DNA of 64,000 nt from the NCBI GenBank assembly GCA_035461525.1, contig DATHVD010000096.1, positions 32,021-96,020 of the forward strand. The letters are read 5' to 3'. Positions 41,308-48,571 of the stretch are shown here, one piece after another (the stretch's first letter is position 1; every line of letters begins with the position of its first letter). The notes beneath the pieces are model-generated. The model saw nothing but the letters and a program-made list of their open reading frames with translations, was not told the DNA's origin and searched no databases. This DNA is from JAIBJN01 sp035461525 (GTDB lineage Bacteria; Actinomycetota; Thermoleophilia; Gaiellales; Gaiellaceae). A program made the translations under genes and the position numbers.

Positions 41308-42309
41308 GTGCTCATGGGGGGCCGCTCGAGCGAGCACGAGATCTCGCTCGGCTCCGGTCGCTCCGTCCTCGAGGCGCTCGACCCGGAGCGGTACGAGATC
41401 TCGGCTCTCGAGATCGACCGCGAGGGCCGCTGGCAACTCCCGCGAGCACGGCAGGAGGCTCTCGGCCCGGGTCCGCGCGAGACGCTCCCGATCCCGACGG
41501 AGGCCGAGCCGCCCGCGCCGCTCGCGGGCGTCGACGTCGTCCTGCCCGTCCTCCACGGTCCGTTCGGCGAGGACGGCACCGTGCAGGGCCTCCTGGAGCT
41601 TGCGGGCGTCCCCTATGTCGGGGCCGGCGTCGCCGCTTCGGCGCTCTGCATGGACAAGGACCTCTGCAAGGCCGTGCTCCGCGACCACGGGATCCCCGTC
41701 GCGCGGCACGCCGCCCTCCGTCTCGGCGACCCGATCGTGCACCCGTTCGGCTACCCGGTCTTCGTCAAGCCCGCGCGGCTCGGCTCCTCCGTCGGGATCA
41801 GCAAGGTGCACGGGGAGGACGAGCTTGCCGCGGCCGTCGAGCTGGCGCGCCGGCACGACGAGAAGGTGCTCGTCGAGGAGTTCGTCGCCGGCCGCGAGGT
41901 CGAATGCGGCGTCCTCGGCAACGTCGACTCGCCGCCCGTGGCCTCCGTCGTCGGCGAGATCGTCCCGCGCAGCGCCGAGTGGTACGACTACGGCGCCAAG
42001 TACGAGGAGGGAGGCTCGGACATCGTCATCCCGGCCCCGCTCCCCACCGAGGTCGCCGCGCGCGTCCAGGCGCTGGCCGTCCGGGCCTTCACCGCCACCG
42101 AATGCGAGGGGATGGCGCGGGTGGACTTCTTCCTCCGCGAGGACGGCGAGGCCGTCGTGAACGAGATCAACACGATCCCGGGCTTCACCTCGACGAGCGT
42201 CTACGCGCGCCTCTTCGAGGCTTCGGGCGTCCCCTACCCCGAGCTCCTCGACCGCCTGATCGAGCTCGCCCTCGCGCGGGAGGAGCGCCGCTCCCGGCTC
42301 GTCTACTAG
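41308..42309 (+). CDS. ddl: D-alanine--D-alanine ligase
   Basis: ATP-grasp ligase making the D-Ala-D-Ala dipeptide of peptidoglycan; its place after pknB keeps it in the cell-wall block. About 333 residues with VLMGGRSSEHEISL, LHGPFGEDGTVQGLLELAGVP, FVKPARLGSSVGISKV (ATP-grasp), and VNEINTIPGFTSTS (metal and substrate loop). The first canonical start, GTG at 41308, cuts into the first beta strand; the preceding codons encode IARLRVA, as in other Ddl proteins. An ATC at 41287, 8 nt after GAGG, could be the true start. The 3' end interlocks with the convergent kinase at CTAG. Confidence 0.93.
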   Translation: MLMGGRSSEHEISLGSGRSVLEALDPERYEISALEIDREGRWQLPRARQEALGPGPRETLPIPTEAEPPAPLAGVDVVLPVLHGPFGEDGTVQGLLELAGVPYVGAGVAASALCMDKDLCKAVLRDHGIPVARHAALRLGDPIVHPFGYPVFVKPARLGSSVGISKVHGEDELAAAVELARRHDEKVLVEEFVAGREVECGVLGNVDSPPVASVVGEIVPRSAEWYDYGAKYEEGGSDIVIPAPLPTEVAARVQALAVRAFTATECEGMARVDFFLREDGEAVVNEINTIPGFTSTSVYARLFEASGVPYPELLDRLIELALAREERRSRLVY

Positions 42310-43817
42310 CCGCGGGCGAAGCCGCGCACCTCGTTGACGTGCGCGCGGGTGTTCGGCTCCGTGATCCAGAGCAGGTAGTAGCGGAGCTCCCGGCCGCCCG
42401 TGTCGAGCTCGAGCTCGGTACGCTCGCCCGCCTCGAGCTCCTCGGAGACGTCCTCGAAGGGCCCCTCGGGCGAGTCGCCGGCCCTGACGAGGAGAGTGAA
42501 GCCCGGGGCGTCGCTGACGAGGGCGAGGCGGCCGAGCTCGACCGGCTCGCCGGCGTCGAGGACGATCCCGACTCCCGGCTTCGGGAAGCTCTGGTACGTC
42601 TCGGTGCGCCAGAAGGTGGACGGGTCGCCGTCGGTGGCGAGCGGAACGTCCTCGGGGTGCTCGGTGTCGTCGCCCTCCGGATCGAAGTCGGAGATCGCCT
42701 CGAGGGCGACGCGCGCCTCGCCGCCGCCGTCGCCGCCGTTCCCGCCGTCGAAGAGCCCGCCGGGGCTCGGGAGGCCTCCGTCGCGCGCGGACTCGACGGC
42801 GAGGAACCCGCCCGCGAGCGCGGCCCCGAGGAAGACGAGGACGGCGAGCGCGGCGAGCGGGGAGCGTCCGCTGCGGCGGCGCCGCCCGGCGAGAGGCGCC
42901 GGCGCCTGGGCCGGCAGCGCCCGCGTGCGCTGGGGGGCGCCCGCCGACGGGGCTGCGAGCACGCCCGTGTCGTCCCCGCCCGGCGCGGCGGCGACCTCCG
43001 CGAGCGCGGCCTCGAGGGCCGCGACCATCGACTCCATCGAGGGGAAGCGGTCACCCGGTTCCTTCGCCATCGCCCGCGCGACGATCGCGTCGACCCGCTC
43101 GGGCACGTCCGGCCGGCGGCGGCGGACGCTCGGGACCGGGTCGTTCACGTGCCGGAGCGCGACGGCCATCAGGCTCGAGCCGCCGTAGGGAACCTCGCCC
43201 GTGAGCAGCTCGTAGAAGAGGACGCCCACCGAGTACTGGTCGGAGCGCTCGTCGGCCCGCTGGCCGCTCGCCTGCTCGGGCGAGATGTAGTGGCCGGTGC
43301 CGAGCACCGTGCCGGTCTGCGTCAGCCCGTCCTCGACGCCGATCGTCCGCGCGATGCCGAAGTCCGTCACCTTCGCCGTCGTCCCGTCGTCGAGGAGGAC
43401 GTTGTGGGGCTTCACGTCCCGGTGGACCACGTCGAGCTCGTGCGCGAACGCGATCGCGCGGGCCACCTGGTGCGCGAGCGCGAGGGCCCGCTCGACGGGC
43501 AGGGGCCCCTCCCGCTCGATCATCGACTTCAGGTCCTCGCCGGCGACGTGCTCGAAGACGATGTACTGCCGCCCCTCCCACTCGCCGCGGTCGATCACGG
43601 TGACGATGTTCGGGTGGGCGAGCCGCGCGATCGCGCGCGCCTCTCGCCGGAAGCGCTCGACGTACTCGGGGTCGAGCGAGAAATGCTCGTGCAGGACCTT
43701 GATCGCGACGCTTCGCTCGAGCACCCGGTCGCGCGCCCGGTAGACGCTCGACATGCCGCCTTCGCCCAGGAGCTCCTCGAGCTCGTAGCGGTCGGCGATC
43801 GTGTCTCCGACCTTCAC
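42306..43817 (-). CDS. Ser/Thr protein kinase with discoidin-like ectodomain
   Basis: 503 residues. The N-terminal kinase is complete: LGEGGMSSVYRARD, VAIKVL, VVHRDVKPHNVLL, VTDFGIAR, GTGHYISPEQ and DQYSVGVLFYELLTGEVP. A linker and one membrane helix follow (LAALAVLVFLGAALAGGFLA, about residues 327-346). The outside part is Gly-rich then all-beta: PLATDGDPSTFWRTETYQS, GVGIVLDAGEPVELGRLALV and RYYLLWITE. This reads as a coagulation-factor-5/8 or discoidin-type carbohydrate-binding fold. PASTA repeats are absent. I chose the GTG giving MKVGDTIADRYEL. Binding to wall glycans is a reasonable inference only. Confidence 0.9.
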   Translation of the reverse strand: MKVGDTIADRYELEELLGEGGMSSVYRARDRVLERSVAIKVLHEHFSLDPEYVERFRREARAIARLAHPNIVTVIDRGEWEGRQYIVFEHVAGEDLKSMIEREGPLPVERALALAHQVARAIAFAHELDVVHRDVKPHNVLLDDGTTAKVTDFGIARTIGVEDGLTQTGTVLGTGHYISPEQASGQRADERSDQYSVGVLFYELLTGEVPYGGSSLMAVALRHVNDPVPSVRRRRPDVPERVDAIVARAMAKEPGDRFPSMESMVAALEAALAEVAAAPGGDDTGVLAAPSAGAPQRTRALPAQAPAPLAGRRRRSGRSPLAALAVLVFLGAALAGGFLAVESARDGGLPSPGGLFDGGNGGDGGGEARVALEAISDFDPEGDDTEHPEDVPLATDGDPSTFWRTETYQSFPKPGVGIVLDAGEPVELGRLALVSDAPGFTLLVRAGDSPEGPFEDVSEELEAGERTELELDTGGRELRYYLLWITEPNTRAHVNEVRGFARG

Positions 43818-43851
43818 TGCCCCGTACTTCCCGGCCGCAGCGCGCCGCGGG

Positions 43852-45135
43852 CTACGGCAGCGCTTCCTGCAGCGCCTCCTCCCAAGCGGCAAGAGCCTCG
43901 TCGAGCTCGGCGTCCGTCACCGCCAGCGGGACGAGCACGCGGATGCAGTTCCCGTTGATACCTGCCTTGAGGAGGAGGAGCCCCCGGCGCGCCGCCGCCT
44001 CGGCGACCGCCGTGGCGAGGTCGGCGTCGGGCGTGCCGCCGCGCTCGAGCGCGATCGCCAGCATCGCGCCCAGGCCGCGCACCTCGGCGACGACGTCGTA
44101 GCGGTCGCGCCAGCTCTCCATGCGCGGCCGGATGGTCTCCCCGATCGCCTCCGCGCGCTCGGCGAGCCCGTCCTCCGCGATGACGTCGAGGACGGCGTGG
44201 GCGGCGGCGATCGCGATCGGATTGCCGACGTAGGTGCCGCCGACGGCGCTGTCGCCGGGCGCGTCCATGATCTCGGCGCGACCGATGACCCCGGAGAGCG
44301 GGAGGCCCGCGCCGATCGACTTGGCGACCGCCATCAGGTCCGGCTCGACGCCGAAGTGCTCCATGGCGAACATGCGACCGGTACGACAGAAGCCGGTCTG
44401 CACCTCGTCGGCGACCAGGACGATCCCGTGCTCGTCGCAGATGCGCCGCAGCCCCTCCATGAACTCCCGGGTGGGCACGACGAACCCGCTCTCGCCCTGC
44501 ACGGGCTCGAGCACGATCGCCGCCACCTCCTCGGCCGCGACGCGCGCCTTGAACGCGTACTCGAGCGCGTCGAGGTCGTCGAAGGGGACGCGGTAGACCT
44601 CGGGCGCGAACGGCCCGAGCCCCGCCTTGTACGGGTGCGTCTTCGACGTGAGCGTGAGCGCGAGGAGCGTGCGTCCGTGGAAGCCGCCCTCGAAGCCGAC
44701 GACGGCCGGACGCTTCGTGTAGGCGCGCGCGAACTTGACCGCGTTCTCGACGGCCTCGGCGCCGGAGTTGAAGAAGGCCGCCCTGAGCTCGCCTCCGATC
44801 GGGGCCAGCTCGGTCAGCCGCTCCGCGAGGGCAACGTAGTTCTCGTAGGGGATGACGGTGAAGTCGGTGTGCGAGAAACGCTCCGCCTGCTCCCGGATCG
44901 CCTCGACCACCCGCGGGTGCGAGTGCCCGACGTTCATGCACCCGACGCCGCCCGTGAAGTCGATGAAGACGTTCCCGTCGACGTCCGTGAGCGTGGCGCC
45001 CCGCGCCTCGGCGACGACGAGCGGGAGGTAGATGGAGAGCGGCTCGGCGACAACCCGCTCCTTGCGCTCGAGGATCGCCCGGCTGCGGGGGCCGGGCACC
45101 TCGGTCCTGATCTCGATCGTCCTTGTCGTCGCCAC
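43852..45135 (-). CDS. gabT: Class III aminotransferase, 4-aminobutyrate aminotransferase-like
   Basis: PLP-dependent omega-aminotransferase of 427 residues. Motifs: DVDGNVFIDFTGGVGCMNVGH, FFNSGAEAVENAVKFAR, GFEGGFHGRTLLALTLTSK, VLVADEVQTGFCRTGRMFA with the PLP Asp, and LMAVAKSIGAGLPLSGVIGR with the Schiff-base Lys. Closest to GABA:2-oxoglutarate aminotransferase by motif set. Acetylornithine or other omega-amino acid substrates cannot be excluded, and no succinate-semialdehyde dehydrogenase is adjacent. The GTG start lies 8 nt after TATAAG, back to back with dcd. Confidence 0.88.
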   Translation of the reverse strand: MATTRTIEIRTEVPGPRSRAILERKERVVAEPLSIYLPLVVAEARGATLTDVDGNVFIDFTGGVGCMNVGHSHPRVVEAIREQAERFSHTDFTVIPYENYVALAERLTELAPIGGELRAAFFNSGAEAVENAVKFARAYTKRPAVVGFEGGFHGRTLLALTLTSKTHPYKAGLGPFAPEVYRVPFDDLDALEYAFKARVAAEEVAAIVLEPVQGESGFVVPTREFMEGLRRICDEHGIVLVADEVQTGFCRTGRMFAMEHFGVEPDLMAVAKSIGAGLPLSGVIGRAEIMDAPGDSAVGGTYVGNPIAIAAAHAVLDVIAEDGLAERAEAIGETIRPRMESWRDRYDVVAEVRGLGAMLAIALERGGTPDADLATAVAEAAARRGLLLLKAGINGNCIRVLVPLAVTDAELDEALAAWEEALQEALP

Positions 45136-45143
45136 TCCCGGAG

Positions 45144-45153
45144 CTTATAGATT
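45144..45153. promoter_or_regulatory. Overlapping divergent -10 boxes for gabT and dcd
   Basis: TATAAG (minus, 45149 to 45144) is 8 nt before the gabT GTG, and TAGATT (plus, 45148-45153) is 10 nt before the dcd ATG. The entire intergenic region is 28 bp, so both transcripts would be nearly leaderless and would compete for one melted site. Confidence 0.5.
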
Positions 45154-45163
45154 GGCGGTTCCC

Positions 45164-45763
45164 ATGGTCCTCTCCGACCGAACGATCCGGCGCCTGCTCG
45201 GCGAGGGCCGGATCGGCATCCATCCGTACGAGGAGGAGCTCCTGCAGCCGTCGAGCGTGGACGTGCGCGTCGACCGCTTCTTCCGCGTCTTCCACAACGC
45301 CCGCTACCCGTACATCGACGTCAAGCGCGAGATGGAGGACCTGACCGAGCTCGTCACGGTCGCGCCCGACGAGCCGTTCATCCTCCATCCGGGCGAGTTC
45401 GTGCTCGGCTCGACGCTCGAGCGGGTCGTGCTGCCCGACGACCTGGTCGCCCGGCTCGAGGGCAAGAGCTCCCTCGGGCGCCTCGGGCTCCTCATCCACT
45501 CCACGGCCGGCTTCATCGACCCCGGCTGGGACGGGCACGTGACGCTCGAGCTCTCGAACGTGGCGACGCTCCCGATCACGATCTACTACGGGATGAAGAT
45601 CGGGCAGCTCTCGTTCGTGCAGCTGAGCGAGCCGGCCGAGCGCCCCTACGGCACGGGCACGCTCGGCTCCAAGTACCAGGGCCAGTCCGGCCCGACGCCG
45701 AGCCGCTACTGGAAGAACTTCGAACCGGCCGGCGAGGAGCCTGCGAACGAAGAGGCGACATGA
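45164..45763 (+). CDS. dcd: dCTP deaminase
   Basis: Deaminates dCTP for dTTP synthesis. 199 residues with the family motifs VLSDRTIRRLL, LLQPSSVDVRVD, LARLEGKSSLGRLGL-type segment (VARLEGKSSLGRLGL), HSTAGFIDPGWDGHVTLEL and YGMKIGQLSF. The conserved Glu in ARLEGKSS and the DPGW.G loop are intact. The C-terminal KYQGQSGPTPSRYW is typical of the actinobacterial enzyme, which in mycobacteria is bifunctional (direct dUMP formation). That bifunctionality is inferred here. The stop overlaps the next ATG (ATGA). Confidence 0.95.
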   Translation: MVLSDRTIRRLLGEGRIGIHPYEEELLQPSSVDVRVDRFFRVFHNARYPYIDVKREMEDLTELVTVAPDEPFILHPGEFVLGSTLERVVLPDDLVARLEGKSSLGRLGLLIHSTAGFIDPGWDGHVTLELSNVATLPITIYYGMKIGQLSFVQLSEPAERPYGTGTLGSKYQGQSGPTPSRYWKNFEPAGEEPANEEAT

Positions 45764-46644
45764 TCCTCGTCACCGGCGGCACCGGCTTCGTGGGCACCAA
45801 GGTCGTCCACGCCCTGCGGGCGGAGGAGCGTCCCGTGCGCGTCCTCGCGCGCCGGCCCGAGCGGCAGGACCAGCTCCGGGCCTGGGGCTGCGAGATCGTC
45901 GGAGGGGACATGACCGACCCGGAGAGCCTGCGGCGCGCGGTCGGAGGCTGCGAGGCGCTCGTGCACCTCGTCTCCCCGCCCCCGTGGGCGAGCCGGGACG
46001 CGGTCGAGCGGATCGCCATGGAGGGAACGCGCACGCTCGTGTCGGCGGCGAAGGACGCGGGCGTCGGGCGCATTGTCCTCATGAGCGCGCTCGGCGCGAG
46101 CGAGCAGACGGTGGACGTGGCGCCCTACTACGCAGGCAAGATCGCGATGGAGCGGACGGTGCGCGAGTCCGGCATCGACCACGTGATCTTCCGGCCCGCG
46201 TTCGTCTTCGGGGAGGAGGGAGGTCAGCTTCCGCAGCAGATCCTGATCGTCCGGCTCTCGCCCGTGACGCCGGTTCTCGGCCGGCACCGCATGCAGCCCA
46301 TCTGGGGAGAGGACGTCGCCGCCTTCTTCGCGAAGGCGCTCTCCACGCCCGAAGCGACCGGCCAAACGTTCGACCTCTGCGGGCCCGACCGCCTCACGTG
46401 GCTCGAGCTCCACGAGCGGATCCGGCGGATGCTCGGCAAGCGCCGCCTCGCCTTCACCATGCCGCCGGCCCTCCTCAGGGCGGGGGCGATGGTGGGGCAG
46501 GTCCTCCCGCCCCTCCGCGGCGCGCGAGGCGCCGTCGAGATGCTCGTCCACGGCGACAGCGTCGGCGAGCCCGAGCCGGCGAACGAGGCCTTCGGCATCC
46601 GGCCGATCGGCGTCGACGAGCAGATCCGCCGCGCCGTCGCCTGA
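45760..46644 (+). CDS. NAD(P)-binding protein, NDUFA9/atypical SDR family
   Basis: 294 residues with an N-terminal Rossmann fold: MILVTGGTGFVGTKVV, then RVLARRPER, EIVGGDMTDPESL, LVHLVSPPP and RPAFVFGEEG. It matches the atypical short-chain dehydrogenase group that includes the complex-I NDUFA9-like proteins; the usual YxxxK appears as YYAGKIAMER, so some catalysis is possible. Substrate unknown. Coupled to dcd by ATGA. Confidence 0.85.
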   Translation: MILVTGGTGFVGTKVVHALRAEERPVRVLARRPERQDQLRAWGCEIVGGDMTDPESLRRAVGGCEALVHLVSPPPWASRDAVERIAMEGTRTLVSAAKDAGVGRIVLMSALGASEQTVDVAPYYAGKIAMERTVRESGIDHVIFRPAFVFGEEGGQLPQQILIVRLSPVTPVLGRHRMQPIWGEDVAAFFAKALSTPEATGQTFDLCGPDRLTWLELHERIRRMLGKRRLAFTMPPALLRAGAMVGQVLPPLRGARGAVEMLVHGDSVGEPEPANEAFGIRPIGVDEQIRRAVA

Positions 46645-46663
46645 TGGGCCCGGCGGCACGAAA

Positions 46664-46689
46664 AACGGGGGGCCCGAAGGCCCCCCGTT
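46664..46689 (-). terminator. Intrinsic terminator
   Basis: AACGGGGGGCC and GGCCCCCCGTT form an 11-bp perfect stem around a 4-nt loop (CGAA on the plus strand, TTCG on the minus). Read on the minus strand it is followed by TTTTTCG. It is a textbook Rho-independent terminator for the minus strand, and the stem alone may also stop the convergent plus-strand gene. Confidence 0.85.
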
Positions 46690-46773
46690 CAGCAGTTCGC
46701 CTGGATTCGGCAGGGGCGCTGGGTGTCCCCCACGCTGGCTAGGCGATTCCCCGTAGGTCCCGGGGACACGCCC

Positions 46774-46815
46774 CTACCTGCGACTACCTCCACTGCCCGA
46801 AGAATCGTTGCTCAA
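46774..46815 (-). CDS. 13-residue leader-type ORF
   Basis: TTG start, reading MSNDSSGSGGSRR then TAG. A perfect AGGAGG (46831 to 46826) lies 10 nt upstream, notable in a region where most genes lack one. Its stop codon falls at the base of the long hairpin, as in leader peptides that control attenuation. No homologue is recognised. Confidence 0.4.
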   Translation of the reverse strand: MSNDSSGSGGSRR

Positions 46816-46846
46816 GATCGGACCACCTCCTTTCCGTGGTAGGAGC

Positions 46847-46875
46847 ATGATACGCATCCGCCCAGGACGAACGAA
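46847..46875 (-). promoter_or_regulatory. Promoter of the 46.7-kb RNA unit
   Basis: TTCGTT (46875 to 46870), a 17-bp spacer, then TATCAT (46852 to 46847). The predicted transcription start is near 46840. It lies 19 bp beyond the stop of the methyltransferase gene on the same strand. Confidence 0.5.
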
Positions 46876-46893
46876 GGAGAACCGCACGCCGGT

Positions 46894-47457
46894 CTAGGGC
46901 TCGAGGACCGTGGTCAGCTCCAGGCCGCGGTCGAGCGGCACGGTCACGCTCACGAGCGCGGCATCGGCCTGCCGAGCACGGCTGTAGGCGCCGAGGACGT
47001 CCTCGTGGGAAAGGACGTTGTCGGCGACGACGAGGCCGCCCGAATCCACCCGCGTCCGCGCGAGCGCGAAGTAGCGCTCGTACTCGTCCTTCCGACCGTC
47101 GAGGAAGACGACGTCGAAGACGTCCTCGATCGATCCGAGCGTCTCGAGGGCGTCGCCCTCGACGAGCTCCGCCCACTCCTCGAGCCCGGCGTCGGCGACG
47201 TTTCGCCGCCACGCCTCGGCCGTCTCGGCGTCTCGCTCCAGGGAGAGGACGCGCCCACCGAGATGGCGGGCGCCGGCGGCGAGCCAGAGCGTCGAGTAGC
47301 CCCGGCCCGCCCCGACCTCGAGCACCTCGCAGGCGGTCTGCGGGGCGACGAGCCCGAAGAGGAAGCGGCCGGTCGTCGGCGCGACCGGATACGTCGGCGG
47401 GACGGCTCCCTCGGCCTCGAGCCGGGCGAGCACCTCGCGGACGCGGTCGTCGAGCAC
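46894..47457 (-). CDS. Class I SAM-dependent O-methyltransferase-like protein
   Basis: 187 residues resembling the catechol/caffeoyl-CoA O-methyltransferase group (COG4122). N-terminal PVAPTTGRFLFGLV leads to SAM motif I EVLEVGAGRGYSTLWLA. The acidic end is in VLSLERDAETAEAWRRN; the DVVFLDGRKDEYERYFAL segment carries the metal-binding Asp, and GGLVVADNVLSHEDV follows. The C-terminus LVSVTVPLDRGLELTTV is typical. Acceptor unknown. Starts at a GTG five bases after the preceding gene. Confidence 0.88.
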   Translation of the reverse strand: MLDDRVREVLARLEAEGAVPPTYPVAPTTGRFLFGLVAPQTACEVLEVGAGRGYSTLWLAAGARHLGGRVLSLERDAETAEAWRRNVADAGLEEWAELVEGDALETLGSIEDVFDVVFLDGRKDEYERYFALARTRVDSGGLVVADNVLSHEDVLGAYSRARQADAALVSVTVPLDRGLELTTVLEP

Positions 47458-47462
47458 TCGGA

Positions 47463-47792
47463 TCAGGATCGGGGGTCGCGCGCCTCCGCGGCTTCGGCGG
47501 CGTCCGGGTCGACCTTCGCCACGACGGTGTAGCGCTCCGTCTCGGTGACGACGACCTCGATCTCGGGAAAGACGTGACCGGGGGACACGGCGAAGTGGGT
47601 CGCTTCGCGGCGCACCGCCTCGTACTCGGCGACAGTGAGCGAGATCGGCTCGGTGCACTCCTGGTCGCCGCACTCGCAGAGGAAGTCAGCCTCCTCGGCC
47701 GTCGCCAGCGGGGCGTTGACCTGCTTGATGCGCTCGTTGACCTCCCGGAAGAGGGTCTCGTTCCGGGCGACGCGCTCCTCTCTCCACCCCAT
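47463..47792 (-). CDS. Small Cys-rich conserved protein
   Basis: 109 residues, not assigned to a named family. A helical N-terminus (MGWREERVARNETLFREVNE) leads to FLCECGDQECTEPISL, a CxCx4C cluster that could bind zinc or an iron-sulfur cofactor. After it come YEAVRREATHFAVSPGH and a C-terminal beta segment. It is in line with the SUF operon but has its own TACACT box 7 nt before the ATG. Confidence 0.7.
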   Translation of the reverse strand: MGWREERVARNETLFREVNERIKQVNAPLATAEEADFLCECGDQECTEPISLTVAEYEAVRREATHFAVSPGHVFPEIEVVVTETERYTVVAKVDPDAAEAAEARDPRS

Positions 47793-47799
47793 CGCAAAG

Positions 47800-47805
47800 A
47801 GTGTA
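47800..47805 (-). promoter_or_regulatory. -10 box TACACT for the Cys-rich gene
   Basis: TACACT on the minus strand, then 7 nt, then ATG at 47792. Confidence 0.45.
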
Positions 47806-47822
47806 GCCCGGCGGGGTCGGGC

Positions 47823-48137
47823 TCAGGGAACGTCGACGCGGACGAGGCCGTCCTCGACCCGGACCTCGAACGTGTCCACCGGCAGGTAGGCGGGCAGCGT
47901 CAGCGCCCGGCCCGTACGGACGTCGAAGCGCGCCCCGTGGCGCGGGCAGATGGCGACGCAGCCGTCCGGCTCGAAATCGCCCTCGCAGAGCGGCCCGTCG
48001 TCGTGCGAGCAGCGGTCCTCGATCGCGTAGAAGGCGCCGTCACAGTTGTAGACGCCGATCGCGAGCTCGCCGGCGCGCACGATCTTCACCTCGCCCGGCG
48101 GTATGTCCTCGACCGGGCCGACCGTCAGCTCGGGCAT
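47823..48137 (-). CDS. Rieske [2Fe-2S] ferredoxin-like protein
   Basis: 104 residues forming a single Rieske domain: the CxH half is DRCSHDDGPLCEGDF and the second half is AICPRHGARFDVRTGRAL, giving two Cys and two His ligands. Small soluble Rieske proteins of this kind are often found at the end of actinobacterial SUF operons. Here it lies three bases after sufU. A role in electron supply to cluster assembly is an inference. Confidence 0.92.
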   Translation of the reverse strand: MPELTVGPVEDIPPGEVKIVRAGELAIGVYNCDGAFYAIEDRCSHDDGPLCEGDFEPDGCVAICPRHGARFDVRTGRALTLPAYLPVDTFEVRVEDGLVRVDVP

Positions 48138-48140
48138 GCG

Positions 48141-48569
48141 CTAGCGCAGCTCAAGGTCGTCGAGCCCCGCCCACTCCTCCGGAAGGGGCGTGCCCTTGCC
48201 CTTGTGCAGGGCGACCTTGAGCACGCCGAGGCCGAGCAGCGCGCACTTGAGGCGGACGGGAGTGAGCGGGATCCCGACCTCCTCGAGCAGCTCGTCCCGC
48301 GACATGGTGGCGACCTCCTCGGCCGTCCGGCCCGTGACCATGTCCATGAGCATCGACGTCGCCGCCTGACTGATCGCGCAGCCGCGGCCCTGGAACTTGA
48401 CGTCGGCGATGGTGTCGCCGTCGAACTCGACCATGATCGCCACCTCGTCGCCGCAGAGGGGGTTCTGGCCCTCGGCCTGCGCGTCGGGATCGGCGATCAC
48501 ACCGTGCCCGCGCGGGTTCTTGTAGTGATCGAGGATGACCTCGCGATAGAGGTTGTCGAGCTCGCTCAT
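48141..48569 (-). CDS. sufU: SufU-type Fe-S assembly protein
   Basis: 142-residue SufU, the sulfur acceptor that receives persulfide from SufS in Gram-positive SUF systems. Three conserved Cys are visible: NPLCGDEV, GRGCAISQAA and LKCALLGLGVLKVAL, with Asp in CGDE as the fourth zinc ligand. The insertion between the second and third Cys typical of SufU is present. It begins two bases after the sufS stop. Confidence 0.95.
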   Translation of the reverse strand: MSELDNLYREVILDHYKNPRGHGVIADPDAQAEGQNPLCGDEVAIMVEFDGDTIADVKFQGRGCAISQAATSMLMDMVTGRTAEEVATMSRDELLEEVGIPLTPVRLKCALLGLGVLKVALHKGKGTPLPEEWAGLDDLELR

Positions 48570-48571
48570 GG

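Larger units (their letters stand above)
46660..46840 (-). ncRNA. Candidate structured RNA with short leader ORF
   Basis: An isolated minus-strand transcription unit between a plus-strand NAD(P)-binding gene and a minus-strand methyltransferase. A promoter is seen at 46875-46847 and an intrinsic terminator at 46689-46664 with TTTTT. Inside, AGGGGCG-TGTCCCC (46775 to 46762) pairs with GGGGGACA-cccag-CGCCCCT (46731 to 46712), a stem of about 14 bp with a 5-nt bulge and a 30-nt apical region. A 13-codon ORF precedes the stem. It does not match the SRP, tmRNA, RNase P or 6S signatures that I know. The two parts could be an attenuated micro-gene or a small RNA. Confidence 0.5.

Noticed and set aside
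46681..46840. SRP (4.5S), tmRNA, 6S or RNase P RNA at this locus
   Set aside because: The SRP apical motif (GGTCAG...GGAAGGAAGCAGCC type), tmRNA ends with T-arm and tag ORF, and RNase P P4 motifs are absent, and the unit is too short for tmRNA or RNase P. The hairpin is kept as an unassigned RNA.
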